From DATAEK01 sp036258055 (lineage in GTDB: Bacteria; Acidobacteriota; Vicinamibacteria; Vicinamibacterales; 2-12-FULL-66-21), in contig DATAEK010000037.1 of NCBI GenBank assembly GCA_036258055.1, positions 1-64,000 on the forward strand: 64,000 bases of DNA, given 5' to 3'. Below the pieces are notes generated by a model. The model had not been told where the DNA came from. It saw only the letters and a list, made by a program, of their open reading frames with translations, and did no database searches. Position numbers and translations under genes: made by a program. Numbering within the stretch: position 1 is the first letter of the stretch; each line of letters opens with the position of its first letter. Below, in pieces: positions 24,484 through 32,415 of this stretch.

Positions 24484-24634
24484 CGTTCGAGTAGCTTACC
24501 GCGTCCGTCGCGATCGCCGGTCCCCGGGAACATGCGGTTCGCTGCGGCTTCAGTGCCGCCGGCTGCATCGACGTTGCGGACCAGGCGCGGGAGTCGTCAG
24601 CATGCGGCATCGGTGTTCCGATTCAGGAGGAAAC

Positions 24635-25195
24635 ATGACGATAGTGACGACGACGGCGCTGATGCTCGCGCTCGCCGCGGCCCCCGCGGCGGCCCAGACC
24701 CCGCCGACCGGGCAGAAGTTCACGCTCTCGGGCAACATGATCCGCGGGTACCAGAACCTGCAGCGGAACCTTACCGAGGCGGCTGAGAAGATGCCCGAGG
24801 CCGACTACGCCTTCAAGCCGACCCCGGAAGTCCGGCCGTATGGTCAGCTCATCGCGCACGTCGCGCTCAGCCAGTTCGGATCCTGCGCTGCGCTCAAAGG
24901 CGAGGAGAGTCCGCACAAGGACGACAAGGAAGAGACGCCGCGGTCCAAGGCCGATCTGGTCTCGCTGCTCAAGGCCTCGACTGCCTATTGCGATCCGCTC
25001 CTCACGGCACTGACTGACGAGTCCATGGTGCAGCTCGTCAAAGTCGGCCAGAACGAAGCGGCAAAAGGACTGATCCTCGCGGGCACCAACACGCATGGCA
25101 ACGAGATGTACGGAACGATGGCCGTCTATCTCCGGCTGAAGGGCATCGTTCCGCCGACGACGGAGCGCCAGAATCAGCAGAAAAAGAGTCAGTAG
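24635..25195 (+). CDS. Secreted DinB-like four-helix protein
   Basis: A 186-residue protein with an N-terminal signal peptide (MTIVTTTALMLALAAAPAAAQ) and a DinB/DUF664-type four-helix core. Recognisable parts are NMIRGYQNLQRNLTEAAEKMP, YAFKPTPEVRPYGQLIAHVALSQ (residues typical of the first metal-ligand His region) and THGNEMYGTMAVYLRLKGIVPP. DinB-family members are metal-dependent transferases or hydrolases of thiols such as bacillithiol, or are uncharacterised. Secreted versions annotated as 'DinB family protein' are common in Acidobacteriota. Start ATG 24635 has a strong AGGAGG ribosome site. Substrate unknown. Confidence 0.82.
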   Translation: MTIVTTTALMLALAAAPAAAQTPPTGQKFTLSGNMIRGYQNLQRNLTEAAEKMPEADYAFKPTPEVRPYGQLIAHVALSQFGSCAALKGEESPHKDDKEETPRSKADLVSLLKASTAYCDPLLTALTDESMVQLVKVGQNEAAKGLILAGTNTHGNEMYGTMAVYLRLKGIVPPTTERQNQQKKSQ

Positions 25196-25235
25196 CGCCG
25201 AGCCGACCTCATCCTTGTGCGAAGGGAGAAGGGCT

Positions 25236-25241
25236 TATACT
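25236..25241 (+). promoter_or_regulatory. -10 element TATACT upstream of HhH gene
   Basis: TATACT ends 26 nt before the ATG at 25268, which also has its own AAGGAGG ribosome site. No clear -35 at 17 bp. The same TATACT hexamer recurs in front of several other genes in this window. Confidence 0.4.
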
Positions 25242-25267
25242 CCCGCCAAGGAAAGGAGGCGGGTCAT

Positions 25268-25603
25268 ATGAAACGTTTTTCTCTCTTAGCTTTGATTCTC
25301 GTGTCGTTCGTAGCCGTCGGGGCCGCGCAGTCCAAGGCCCAGGGCACGAAGCCGCCGGCAGCACCCAAGACCACCCAGGCTGCGCCGAAGGCTGAACTGC
25401 TGGACCTGAACACCGCGACAAAAGAGCAGCTCGAGGCGCTGCCTGGCGTCGGCACAGCCTACTCGCAGAAGATCATCGACGGCCGGCCGTACAAAGCGAA
25501 GAACGAGCTGGTGACGAAGAAGATCGTTCCGCAGTCGACCTACGACAAGTTCAAGGCGCTGGTCGTGGCGAAGCAGGCGGACACAGCTAAGTCGAAGAAG
25601 TAG
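25268..25603 (+). CDS. Secreted helix-hairpin-helix (ComEA-like) protein
   Basis: A 111-residue protein with a signal peptide (SLLALILVSFVAVGAAQ), a Lys/Pro/Ala-rich linker and one ComEA-type HhH domain (~43-100). The domain has the diagnostic LLDLNTATKEQLEALPGVG, YSQKIIDGRPY and KIVPQSTYDKF. ComEA binds DNA in the periplasm during uptake, but single-domain secreted HhH proteins outside competence operons are widespread and uncharacterised; no other competence gene is near. Start ATG 25268 follows AAAGGAGG. A strong terminator follows at 25626. Confidence 0.85.
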   Translation: MKRFSLLALILVSFVAVGAAQSKAQGTKPPAAPKTTQAAPKAELLDLNTATKEQLEALPGVGTAYSQKIIDGRPYKAKNELVTKKIVPQSTYDKFKALVVAKQADTAKSKK

Positions 25604-25625
25604 CGAGTCGAGCGCGGTGACCGAA

Positions 25626-25661
25626 CAGGCGATGGCGACGAGCGCCATCGCCTGTTTTTTT
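25626..25661 (+). terminator. Intrinsic terminator after HhH gene
   Basis: CAGGCGATGGCG (25626-25637) and CGCCATCGCCTG (25643-25654) form a perfect 12-bp stem with the loop ACGAG, followed by seven T residues (25655-25661). It separates the HhH gene from the convergent BON lipoprotein gene. Confidence 0.93.
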
Positions 25662-25685
25662 GCGTACGGTGAGAGATGTTTCCGG

Positions 25686-26264
25686 CTAGCTCTTTTTCCC
25701 GACCGTGATCTTATCGATGACGCGCTTCACACCGTTCGTTTCGCGAGTGAGCTTCACGGCATTCGTGCGCTCGGCGGCCGTCGCGACATCACCGCTCAGC
25801 GTCACAACACCGTTCGACGTGTCCACGTCAATCTTCAGTCCGGGCGTCTTCGTGTCGCCAAGAAGCTTGGTCTTTACCGTTGCGGTGATCGTCGCATCCG
25901 AGATCACGTCACCGGTGTCCTTCGCCTTGTCCTGCGGCACATCCGCAGCAGGCGGTGGGACTTCGGTGCCGGAGGTCGGCGCGGCCGCTTCGGCTACCGT
26001 CAGATTGTCGATCACCGAGTCGACGCCCTTGGTGTTCCGAGCGATCTCGAGGGCGCGTGCCTTGGTAGCGGCGCTGTCCACGGTTCCTGTGAGCGCAACG
26101 ACGTGATTCTGCGTGGTCACATCGATCTGGCGCGCCTTGACCACGTCATCAGTAGCGAACTTCGATTTCACACTCGCTGTGATGCCGCTATCCGTCTGTG
26201 AGCATGCCGATGCCACAGCGAGCACCGCGACAGTAAACAACAGGACAGTTGACTTCCTCAGCAT
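25686..26264 (-). CDS. BON-domain lipoprotein
   Basis: A 192-residue lipoprotein. The signal ends in the lipobox LAVASAC, so Cys21 would be lipidated. Two BON domains follow (~28-92 and ~122-188), each built from ITASVKSKFA or ITATVKTKLLG followed by ...VVALTGTV or ...VVTLSGDV and a closing VDSVIDNLTV or VKRVIDKITV. An Ala/Pro-rich linker joins them. The architecture is that of OsmY/DolP-type envelope proteins that bind phospholipid and are induced by osmotic or envelope stress. Start ATG 26264 has a strong ribosome site (AAGGAGG), which is however paired in a stable 5'-UTR hairpin (26271-26311). Confidence 0.9.
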   Translation of the reverse strand: MLRKSTVLLFTVAVLAVASACSQTDSGITASVKSKFATDDVVKARQIDVTTQNHVVALTGTVDSAATKARALEIARNTKGVDSVIDNLTVAEAAAPTSGTEVPPPAADVPQDKAKDTGDVISDATITATVKTKLLGDTKTPGLKIDVDTSNGVVTLSGDVATAAERTNAVKLTRETNGVKRVIDKITVGKKS

Positions 26265-26270
26265 TTCGAA

Positions 26271-26311
26271 AGGCCTCCTTGTTGTGGCGCACGAGCCACC
26301 CTCGGAGGCCT
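26271..26311 (-). promoter_or_regulatory. 5'-UTR hairpin sequestering the BON gene ribosome-binding site
   Basis: Read on the minus strand, AGGCCTCC (26311-26304) can pair perfectly with GGAGGCCT (26278-26271), and an inner GTGGC/GCCAC stem stacks above it. The 3' arm contains the AAGGAGG ribosome site of the BON gene, ending 9 nt before its ATG. Melting or protein binding would be needed to expose it, so this may be a translational switch. Confidence 0.55.
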
Positions 26312-26542
26312 ATTGAGCATCATCCGTACCGGAAAGGAACGGCTGAGAACACCTGAACCGTATCCACGGGTCATGCGGTGCTGAGCTCGCGCGGGGGTGA
26401 ACCGGACACACCAATGCGCATCCGCCGTCCGTCAGCGACCGTCGAACTGGGTGCGGGCAGGGCGGAGAAATCCCGGGCGGGCGAGAGCGCGTAAGACTGA
26501 CAAGAGAGGCGGGAACAGCTCCCGCCTCGCAGGTGCCGACCG

Positions 26543-26803
26543 TCAGGCGTTCTTTGTCTGGGCCTTCCGCCGGCTGGCCCAGTACTTCTTCATCCGGATG
26601 GAGACCGCCCGGCGCGCCGCGGCCGACATGTGCGGGCGACGGCGAGTTCCGGACGACACTGCGCCGCGCGTGACGCTGCCATTCTTCAGGTCGGGGAAGG
26701 TTCGCAGAATTTCCGCACGTTCGCGCTCGAGCGCCACGAGGCGCGCTTCCGCGCCGAGTCGCGCGAGCTTCACCAATTCCGCTCGATCCATATTCACGGC
26801 CAT
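26543..26803 (-). CDS. Small conserved-looking protein with basic C-terminal motif
   Basis: An 86-residue protein of unknown function. The N-terminal half is an amphipathic coiled-coil-like helix (RLVALERERAEILRTFPDL). The C-terminal half has a flexible basic segment ending in MSAAARRAVSIRMKKYWASR, a motif seen at the C-terminus of many small putative DNA-binding proteins in soil bacteria. The TFPDL part resembles the RFPEL part of the small ORF at 27010-27213, suggesting related genes. Start ATG 26803 is preceded by GGAGGGTAG; the ATG at 26791 is an alternative. The gene is isolated, with no operon partner. Confidence 0.65.
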   Translation of the reverse strand: MAVNMDRAELVKLARLGAEARLVALERERAEILRTFPDLKNGSVTRGAVSSGTRRRPHMSAAARRAVSIRMKKYWASRRKAQTKNA

Positions 26804-27009
26804 CTACCCTCCGTCCAGGTAAGTGTGTTGGGTTCCCTGCTGGTGTGAGTGACTTAACAGCGTATCCAACCTCGTGACAGCGTTCAAGGACGCAGACGGG
26901 AGTACGGCTGCCAGTCGAGTAAGAACTACACCCGTGCGGTTTTACGTTTGCCAGCGTTCATACGTTGTAGGGCAGCGCTGACCTCGCTGCCACGCAACAG
27001 GAGGGCGCC

Positions 27010-27213
27010 ATGGCCAGATCCAGCGGTGTGCGTTCCATGCCTTTATCCGTCCGGCAAGCGAGCGACCGGCTCCAACGAATCGAGCGCGAAATCGTGCAGA
27101 TTCTCGAGCGATTTCCTGAATTGCGCGCGCGCCCCCTGCCGCCGCCGCACCCCCGGCCAGGGTCAATTGCCCGACTCTCCCTTCGGGTGAGTCGGCGGAC
27201 ACTTCTTCATTAG
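27010..27213 (+). CDS. Small protein with EIVQILERFPEL helix, possible truncated paralogue of 26543-26803
   Basis: A 67-residue ORF with a good ribosome site (AGGAGG at 26999-27004) 5 nt before ATG 27010. The segment RLQRIEREIVQILERFPELR matches the helix of the neighbouring gene on the other strand (ERERAEILRTFPDL) in spacing and character. The basic SAAARRA tail is absent; instead the protein turns Pro/Arg-rich. It is therefore either a small gene of the same helical family or a decayed copy. Function unknown. Confidence 0.5.
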   Translation: MARSSGVRSMPLSVRQASDRLQRIEREIVQILERFPELRARPLPPPHPRPGSIARLSLRVSRRTLLH

Positions 27214-27279
27214 TAGACCCGTCCGGTGAGGGGCCGCGGTTCGGCGGGCTGGGCACCTTGGCCAGCCGCGGCCTCCTTC

Positions 27280-27537
27280 TTACGAGTTGAACACCAGGTT
27301 CTCGGGACGCTCCGTCATTCTCACGGTGATCCCCTGCACGTCGAGGACCGTGTCGAAATGCGTGAAGTGTGCCCCGGGGAGGATGGTTATCGGCTCCGCC
27401 TTCTTCTCCATGAACGCCTTGAACCCGGTTACTGATCCGCCGCCTCGCAAGAACTCCACGAGTCTCCGAAACAGCTTCGGGAGGATGACGTGCGTGTCGG
27501 TAACGGCCTGGAGGTTCGGCACCATGAACCCCGACAT
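27280..27537 (-). CDS. Hypothetical small protein
   Basis: An 85-residue ORF of unknown function beginning MSGFMVPNLQAVTDTHVILP. The C-terminal half (ILPGAHFTHFDTVLDVQGIT, then VRMTERPENLVFN) is beta-rich. No family is recognised. The start is placed at ATG 27537; upstream codons to 27603 are possible but basic and Cys-containing, unlike the rest. It has only a weak ribosome site (GGGACG). Coding is plausible but not certain. Confidence 0.4.
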   Translation of the reverse strand: MSGFMVPNLQAVTDTHVILPKLFRRLVEFLRGGGSVTGFKAFMEKKAEPITILPGAHFTHFDTVLDVQGITVRMTERPENLVFNS

Positions 27538-27610
27538 GGTCACGTCCCGGCCAGAGCGCGAGATACAAGCACGGGACGGGAGGAGACGAAAAACAACAGG
27601 CACCTGGCTC

Positions 27611-27616
27611 TATACT
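27611..27616 (+). promoter_or_regulatory. -10 element TATACT, possible promoter for zinc-ribbon/desaturase operon
   Basis: TATACT lies 178 bp before the zinc-ribbon gene and has no clear -35. Four nt later an unrelated 28-codon ORF (ATG 27621) begins with no ribosome site. Weak evidence only. Confidence 0.25.
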
Positions 27617-27793
27617 TCGGATGTTCAGCATGGATCGGGTCAGTCGCGACGATGGCCGCATACTCATGAAACAGAACTTCGCTCGCGCGCTACAGCGCTC
27701 CTCGTGACGCCAGCGATCGAAGCGGGCTTGGCGGATCACGTCTGGAGCATCGAACAAATCGTCGGCCTTGGACAGACGGCCTGAAGTGGCAGC

Positions 27794-28006
27794 GTGAGCG
27801 AAAGAATGACAAGAGACAAGCAGGCCGAATCGTGGATGGGCTTCGCGTGTAAGAAGTGCGGCGCGCCTTTAGCCATCCAGCGATCCGATGATGCATCGAA
27901 GACTGGACAACATTCGGTGCGAGGCTGGCGGGTGACGTGCACAAGCTGTGGGGCGACCGAGTATTATGAGCCAGGAACCCCGATGGTACGGATGACAGTC
28001 GCATGA
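27794..28006 (+). CDS. Small zinc-ribbon-like protein coupled to desaturase
   Basis: A ~70-residue protein with two CxxC knuckles (FACKKCGAPL and VTCTSCGATEYYEP) about 30 residues apart, the pattern of a zinc ribbon. Start is GTG 27794, or ATG 27806 four codons later. Its stop overlaps the desaturase start (ATGA at 28003-28006), so the two are translationally coupled. No family name can be given. A rubredoxin-like electron-transfer role is tempting next to a desaturase, but the CxxC spacing and flanks are not those of classical rubredoxin. Confidence 0.6.
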   Translation: MSERMTRDKQAESWMGFACKKCGAPLAIQRSDDASKTGQHSVRGWRVTCTSCGATEYYEPGTPMVRMTVA

Positions 28007-29100
28007 GCCAGCTGAAGGCCGCGGCCTGGGTCAGTGGCGACGCGTTTCACACCGAGGTTCGACGCCAGGTCGCCCTCTACTTTCAACAAGAAGGCACCGA
28101 CGAAAAAGGCGGCGTACGCGTCTGGCGGAAATCGATAGTCCTGCTCGCGTGGCTGGCGGCTTCGTGGGCGACTTTCGTGTTTACCGCCTCCGGGCCGGCA
28201 GCGACCATGGTGATAGCCGCTTCCGCCGGACTCGCAATGGCCGGAATCGGTTTCAATATTCAGCACGACGGAAGCCATCGCTCGCTCTCGCGTCACCGCT
28301 GGATGAACAGAATCGCCGCCGCCTCACTCGATCTCCTGGGCGGCAGTTCCTACATATGGCACTGGAAACACAACGTCCTGCATCACTCGAGTCCGAATGT
28401 GTCAGGTGTGGACGAGGATATTGACCTCGGCGGCCTTGGTCGTCTGAGCCCTCAGCAGGAATGGCGACCCCTCTATCGATATCAGCACGTGTACCTGTGG
28501 TTCGCGTATGCCTTGTTGCCCTTCAAGTGGCACTGGTACGACGATTTCGCGGCGTTCTTGAGCGGACGGATCGGGTCCCAGAACATCCCGCGGTCCAGAG
28601 GCGCAGTCGTCGGACTTCTGATCGGCAAGAGCGTTTTTGTGACGTGGGCGCTGCTCCTGCCTTTGCTGTTTCAACCCGCTGACCGAGTCCTTCTCTTCTA
28701 CGTCACGTGCTGCTGCGTGCTGGGATTCACACTCAGTTCCGTGTTTCAGCTGGCTCACTGCGTGCCTGAGTGCTTTGACCCGCCTGGGAACGACGCTCAG
28801 CGACCTTCCTGGGCGGCACACCAGGTTGCCTCCACCGTCAACTTTGCTGGTGCCAACCGCCTGCTCGGATGGTATGTGGGAGGACTCAATTTTCAGATTG
28901 AGCACCATCTGTTTCCCGGCGTCAGCCACGTGCACTACCAGAAGCTGGCGCCTCTGGTCGCCGCGGTGTGCGGGACGTACGGTGTGCGATACACGTCGCG
29001 CGCGACGTTGTGGCAGGCCGTCCAGGCCCATTACCGCTGGCTACGGCATCTTGGGCAGCCAGAATCCGACGCGCTGTCATTCGCTCAGAGACGACACTAG
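28003..29100 (+). CDS. Membrane fatty acid desaturase (front-end/linoleoyl-CoA type)
   Basis: A 365-residue integral-membrane di-iron desaturase that introduces a cis double bond into acyl chains. The three His boxes are intact: HDGSH (88-92), HNVLHH (123-128) and QIEHH (298-302). The Gln at the start of the third box is typical of front-end desaturases of the DesA/linoleoyl-CoA group. Hydrophobic segments lie near 45-85, 175-195 and 205-235. There is no fused cytochrome b5 domain. Start ATG 28003 overlaps the zinc-ribbon gene. It probably adjusts membrane fluidity. Confidence 0.9.
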   Translation: MSQLKAAAWVSGDAFHTEVRRQVALYFQQEGTDEKGGVRVWRKSIVLLAWLAASWATFVFTASGPAATMVIAASAGLAMAGIGFNIQHDGSHRSLSRHRWMNRIAAASLDLLGGSSYIWHWKHNVLHHSSPNVSGVDEDIDLGGLGRLSPQQEWRPLYRYQHVYLWFAYALLPFKWHWYDDFAAFLSGRIGSQNIPRSRGAVVGLLIGKSVFVTWALLLPLLFQPADRVLLFYVTCCCVLGFTLSSVFQLAHCVPECFDPPGNDAQRPSWAAHQVASTVNFAGANRLLGWYVGGLNFQIEHHLFPGVSHVHYQKLAPLVAAVCGTYGVRYTSRATLWQAVQAHYRWLRHLGQPESDALSFAQRRH

Positions 29101-29272
29101 GGAACTCGCACTCAGGTCGCCCGGCCCGACGTGAGGCGCGGCGGCCCTGACGAGCGCTTCCGCACCGCCGTCCTGTTGATCCCCACGCCGCCATTCAACC
29201 TCCTGCGCCGGCCGCCCGTCCGAATTGTCCACCGCCCATCCGGATTCTGCTTCCGGCAACCCCGCCTGGTCG

Positions 29273-29278
29273 TATTCT
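29273..29278 (+). promoter_or_regulatory. -10 element TATTCT, predicts leaderless GTG start
   Basis: TATTCT ends 6 nt before the GTG at 29285. TTCCGG at 29251-29256 could serve as a weak -35 with 16-bp spacing. No Shine-Dalgarno lies between the -10 and the GTG. Confidence 0.4.
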
Positions 29279-29284
29279 GCTGAC

Positions 29285-31294
29285 GTGAACGTCATCCGGC
29301 TCTTCGCGCTGCTCGTGTTTACCTGCGGCGCGTTCGCGTACGGCGCGTTGACAATCCTGTTGCTGCTCGAGTGGTGGGGAAGGCGCGTGGACCCGGTCCG
29401 GGCGGCGCCTGTGTCGAGGGAGCTCGAGGCGGTTGGCGCGATCCTCCAGACGGTGTCCTTTGCCTGGTTCGTGGTGCTCACTCTCTCGACCCTGGCGGAG
29501 CTCCGGGCCGGCCATGGTTACTGGCAGCTCAACATGCTTCACGTCGTGCTGGCGTTCACTTTTCCGCCGCTCATCATGCACATCACGTATGCCGAGCTGT
29601 CGGCCGAGAACCGTCAGCCGCGCGCTCGGGTCTGGCGCGCGCTGCCGTGGGTCGGGTACATCGTGATGTATGTCACCGTTCTCTATTGCATTCTCGCCTT
29701 CCTGCATGTGTTCAATCAGTCGGAAGGCTTCGTCACGCGCCTCTTGATCCTCTCGCTCAGCGCCGGATTCATCATCGCGGCCCTTTACGCCATGACGCTC
29801 GTCCGCCTCGCGCCTCCCCGACCTGAAACCGAGCGCGAACAGCAATCGAAGCGATGGCATCTTGCGCTCTTCGTGCTTGTCGTCGTGCTGTTCGTCTTCA
29901 TCGGATATGTGGCCAGCAGAGCCACCGCGTCGCCGTCGAGCGCGTATCTCGGGCTGCTGGAGGTCGCCGCGCAATCGCTTCCGCTGGCATTTCTTTTCGT
30001 CGCATCCTATTTCGAGCATCGGTACGAGTTCTTCGACCTGTTCGTCAAGCGCGGGCTCTCGCTCTTCGTGACGATTGTCATCCTGACCGCAACTTTCGCG
30101 CTCCTGCTTCCGACGCTCCAGTCGTTCAACGCGGGCAAGGCTGCGCCGTTCATCTACGCGATCGTTTTGCTGCCCGTCGTCACAGTACTCCCCTGGCTGT
30201 ACGGGCGAATCAACACGACGCTCGATCGCCGCTGGCTGGGCCGGCGCTTCACAACGGTTCAGGCGGTGACGCGATTTCTCGACGGTCTGCGGTCGGCAAC
30301 CACCGAGGTCCAACTGGTTGAGCGTGCCGAGACGGGCCTGTCCGAGATCTTTGGCGCTCAGGTCTGCGTGCAGCTCGATCGGACCCACGGCCCACAGTCC
30401 TTCGAGGTCGTCCAGGAGGTGCCGATTCGGCCCGGCAAAGACTCACCCGGCCGGATTCTGCTGGGCGAGCGTGCGAGCGAAGCGCCCTACTTCAGCGAGG
30501 ACGTTGCGCTCCTCTCTTCGCTGGCCGACGTCCTCGCGCCGGTGATCGACAATCTCAGGCTTCAGCGCCGCGAGCAGGAGCAGGATCAGCGGGCGCGCGA
30601 GCTGTCGCTGCACGCGAGCCGCTCGGAGCTGAAGGCGCTGCGGGCGCAGATCAATCCGCATTTCCTCTTCAATGCGCTGAACGCCATTGCGGGGCTCATC
30701 CACAAGAATCCAGCCGTCGCGGACCGCACGATCGAACAACTCGCCGACGTATTCCGGTACGCGCTTCGAGGGGGCGAGAGCGAGTGGGCGCTCCTCGACG
30801 AAGAGCTCGAGTTCGTCCGTGCCTACCTCGAGGTCGAACGGGCACGCTTTGGATCGCGCCTGACCGTCGACGTGGGCGTCGACGACGACGTGCGTGGAGC
30901 ACGCGTGCCGACGATGATCGTGCAGACGCTCGTGGAGAACGCAGTGAAGCATGGCGTCGCGATGGTGCGCGGACCAGCGTCGGTCGAGGTCCACGCGCAC
31001 TGCGAGCACGGTCGGCTGGTCGTGACCGTCGCGGACACCGGGCCTGGATTCGACACGCCGTCATCGGCGACACACCGGACGTGGGAGGCTGACAGGCCGG
31101 CCACCGGTGCGCGGCGCGGCGGCTACGGGCTGGCCAACGTCCGGCAGCGTCTCGAAGGATACTTCGGCGCGGCCGCCGCTCTGACGATCGCTCGCGACTC
31201 AGCACGCGGTCGCACGATCGTATCGGTGACGTTACCCTTCGAGCTCCTCGAACGACATACGGCGTCCGCCACCGTGACAAAGGAGCAGCAGTGA
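29285..31294 (+). CDS. LytS-type sensor histidine kinase with 7TM and GAF domains
   Basis: A 669-residue sensor. Residues ~1-290 contain seven to eight membrane helices (FALLVFTCGAFAYGALTILL at the start). A GAF domain (~330-435) and a short coiled coil follow. The LytS His_kinase domain has His459 in QINPHFLFNALNAIAGL, and the HATPase has the N box VENAVKHGV and the G box VADTGPGF. GTG 29285 is chosen because the first membrane helix begins there and a -10 sits 6 nt upstream; a TTG at 29225 is a less likely alternative. Its stop overlaps the start of the PP2C regulator, and a LytTR regulator follows, so one kinase may drive two outputs. Confidence 0.9.
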   Translation: MNVIRLFALLVFTCGAFAYGALTILLLLEWWGRRVDPVRAAPVSRELEAVGAILQTVSFAWFVVLTLSTLAELRAGHGYWQLNMLHVVLAFTFPPLIMHITYAELSAENRQPRARVWRALPWVGYIVMYVTVLYCILAFLHVFNQSEGFVTRLLILSLSAGFIIAALYAMTLVRLAPPRPETEREQQSKRWHLALFVLVVVLFVFIGYVASRATASPSSAYLGLLEVAAQSLPLAFLFVASYFEHRYEFFDLFVKRGLSLFVTIVILTATFALLLPTLQSFNAGKAAPFIYAIVLLPVVTVLPWLYGRINTTLDRRWLGRRFTTVQAVTRFLDGLRSATTEVQLVERAETGLSEIFGAQVCVQLDRTHGPQSFEVVQEVPIRPGKDSPGRILLGERASEAPYFSEDVALLSSLADVLAPVIDNLRLQRREQEQDQRARELSLHASRSELKALRAQINPHFLFNALNAIAGLIHKNPAVADRTIEQLADVFRYALRGGESEWALLDEELEFVRAYLEVERARFGSRLTVDVGVDDDVRGARVPTMIVQTLVENAVKHGVAMVRGPASVEVHAHCEHGRLVVTVADTGPGFDTPSSATHRTWEADRPATGARRGGYGLANVRQRLEGYFGAAAALTIARDSARGRTIVSVTLPFELLERHTASATVTKEQQ

Positions 31295-32415
31295 TGATCC
31301 GCGCGATCATCGTCGACGACGAGGAGCCCGCGCGGGAACGCCTGCGCCGTCTGCTCTCCGAGATTGACGCGTCCTCCGTTAGCCAGGCTGGTACAAGCCT
31401 GGAGGTCGTGGGCGAAGCCGGTGATGGCGCCGATGCGCTGTCGCAGATCGCCGCACTCACTCCGGATGTGGTCTTCCTGGATATCCAGATGCCTGGTCTC
31501 TCCGGGCTCGACGTGGCGGCGCGCCTTCAACCTCCGCGCCCGCGAGTTGTTTTCTGCACGGCGTTCGATCAGTTCGCCATCGATGCGTTCGAGCACCACG
31601 CCGTGGACTATCTGCTGAAACCGGTCAACAGGGATCGACTGGGCAGGACCGTCGCCCGGGTCTCGGCCGAGATCGGCGAGCAACGCAGGCTGGTCCGCGA
31701 ACAGCGTGAAGCCGAACGGACGCAGGCGCGCCTGATGCCAGCCGTTGGTGCGCAGATAGAAGGTCTCGAGTGCGCCGGAACCACCCGGCCCGCGAGCGGG
31801 ATTGGCGGCGACTATTACGACTTCCTGAGACTTGATGCCGATCGTGTCGGGCTGACGGTGGGGGACGTCTCCGGCAAAGGCACCTACGCGGGACTGCTTG
31901 TCGCGGCGCTGCAAGCGCGCATGCAGGCGCTCGTGGCTCGCGGTGTCCACGAGCCGGCGCGCCTGCTCTCGGAGCTCAACGCGTTGACCCTCGGTACCAT
32001 GGAGGGAAACCGTTTCGCAACTGTCGCCTTCGCTGCCTACGACCGGATGCGAAAAACCCTGTCGTATGCCAGCGCCGGTCATCCGCCGGGGCTGGTGCTG
32101 TCGACCAACAGCGTCGTCCGCGAGCTTGGTGCCACCGGCCCCGCGGTCGGGTGGGCGGCGGACGCGACATTTGCAGAGATTCCGATCGACGTGGGCCCGG
32201 GTGATTTGATCGTCTTGTGCTCCGACGGCATCACGGAGACGCAGACACCGTCGGGCGGTTGCTTTGGGACCGACGGGCTGCTGCGAGTCGTATCCCAGGC
32301 CGCACACCTGACCCCTCGCGAGATCGTCTCCGAGGTCATGGCCGCGCTGGATCGCGTCAGCGAAGCGGCCCCGGCCGAGGACGACCGCACGCTCGTCGTC
32401 GCGAGGGTCTTGTGA
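31294..32415 (+). CDS. Response regulator with SpoIIE/RsbU-type PP2C phosphatase output
   Basis: A 373-residue cytoplasmic protein. The receiver (~1-130) is of the LytTR-associated type (IIVDDEEPARERLRRLL, Asp63 in FLDIQMPGLSG, FCTAFDQFAIDAFE, DYLLKPVN). A linker helix leads to a PP2C-like SpoIIE domain (~155-372) with the metal aspartates in GGDYYDF and VGDVSGKG, SAGHPPGL, SDGITE and EDDRTLVV. Such phosphatases dephosphorylate anti-anti-sigma factors in partner-switching pathways; no such partner gene is in the window. The receiver carries about nine extra residues (around DASSVSQAGTS) compared with the next gene's receiver. GTG 31291 is an equally possible start; the ribosome site is AAGGAG. 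Confidence 0.9.
   Translation: MIRAIIVDDEEPARERLRRLLSEIDASSVSQAGTSLEVVGEAGDGADALSQIAALTPDVVFLDIQMPGLSGLDVAARLQPPRPRVVFCTAFDQFAIDAFEHHAVDYLLKPVNRDRLGRTVARVSAEIGEQRRLVREQREAERTQARLMPAVGAQIEGLECAGTTRPASGIGGDYYDFLRLDADRVGLTVGDVSGKGTYAGLLVAALQARMQALVARGVHEPARLLSELNALTLGTMEGNRFATVAFAAYDRMRKTLSYASAGHPPGLVLSTNSVVRELGATGPAVGWAADATFAEIPIDVGPGDLIVLCSDGITETQTPSGGCFGTDGLLRVVSQAAHLTPREIVSEVMAALDRVSEAAPAEDDRTLVVARVL

Noticed and set aside
27621..27707. 28-codon ORF after the TATACT at 27611, considered as a second leader peptide
   Set aside because: No clustered codons for any amino acid, no terminator before the next gene and no ribosome site.
29225..29284. Upstream TTG start for the 7TM LytS kinase
   Set aside because: The extra 20 residues are polar and unlike the family; GTG 29285 starts at the first helix and lies 6 nt after a -10.
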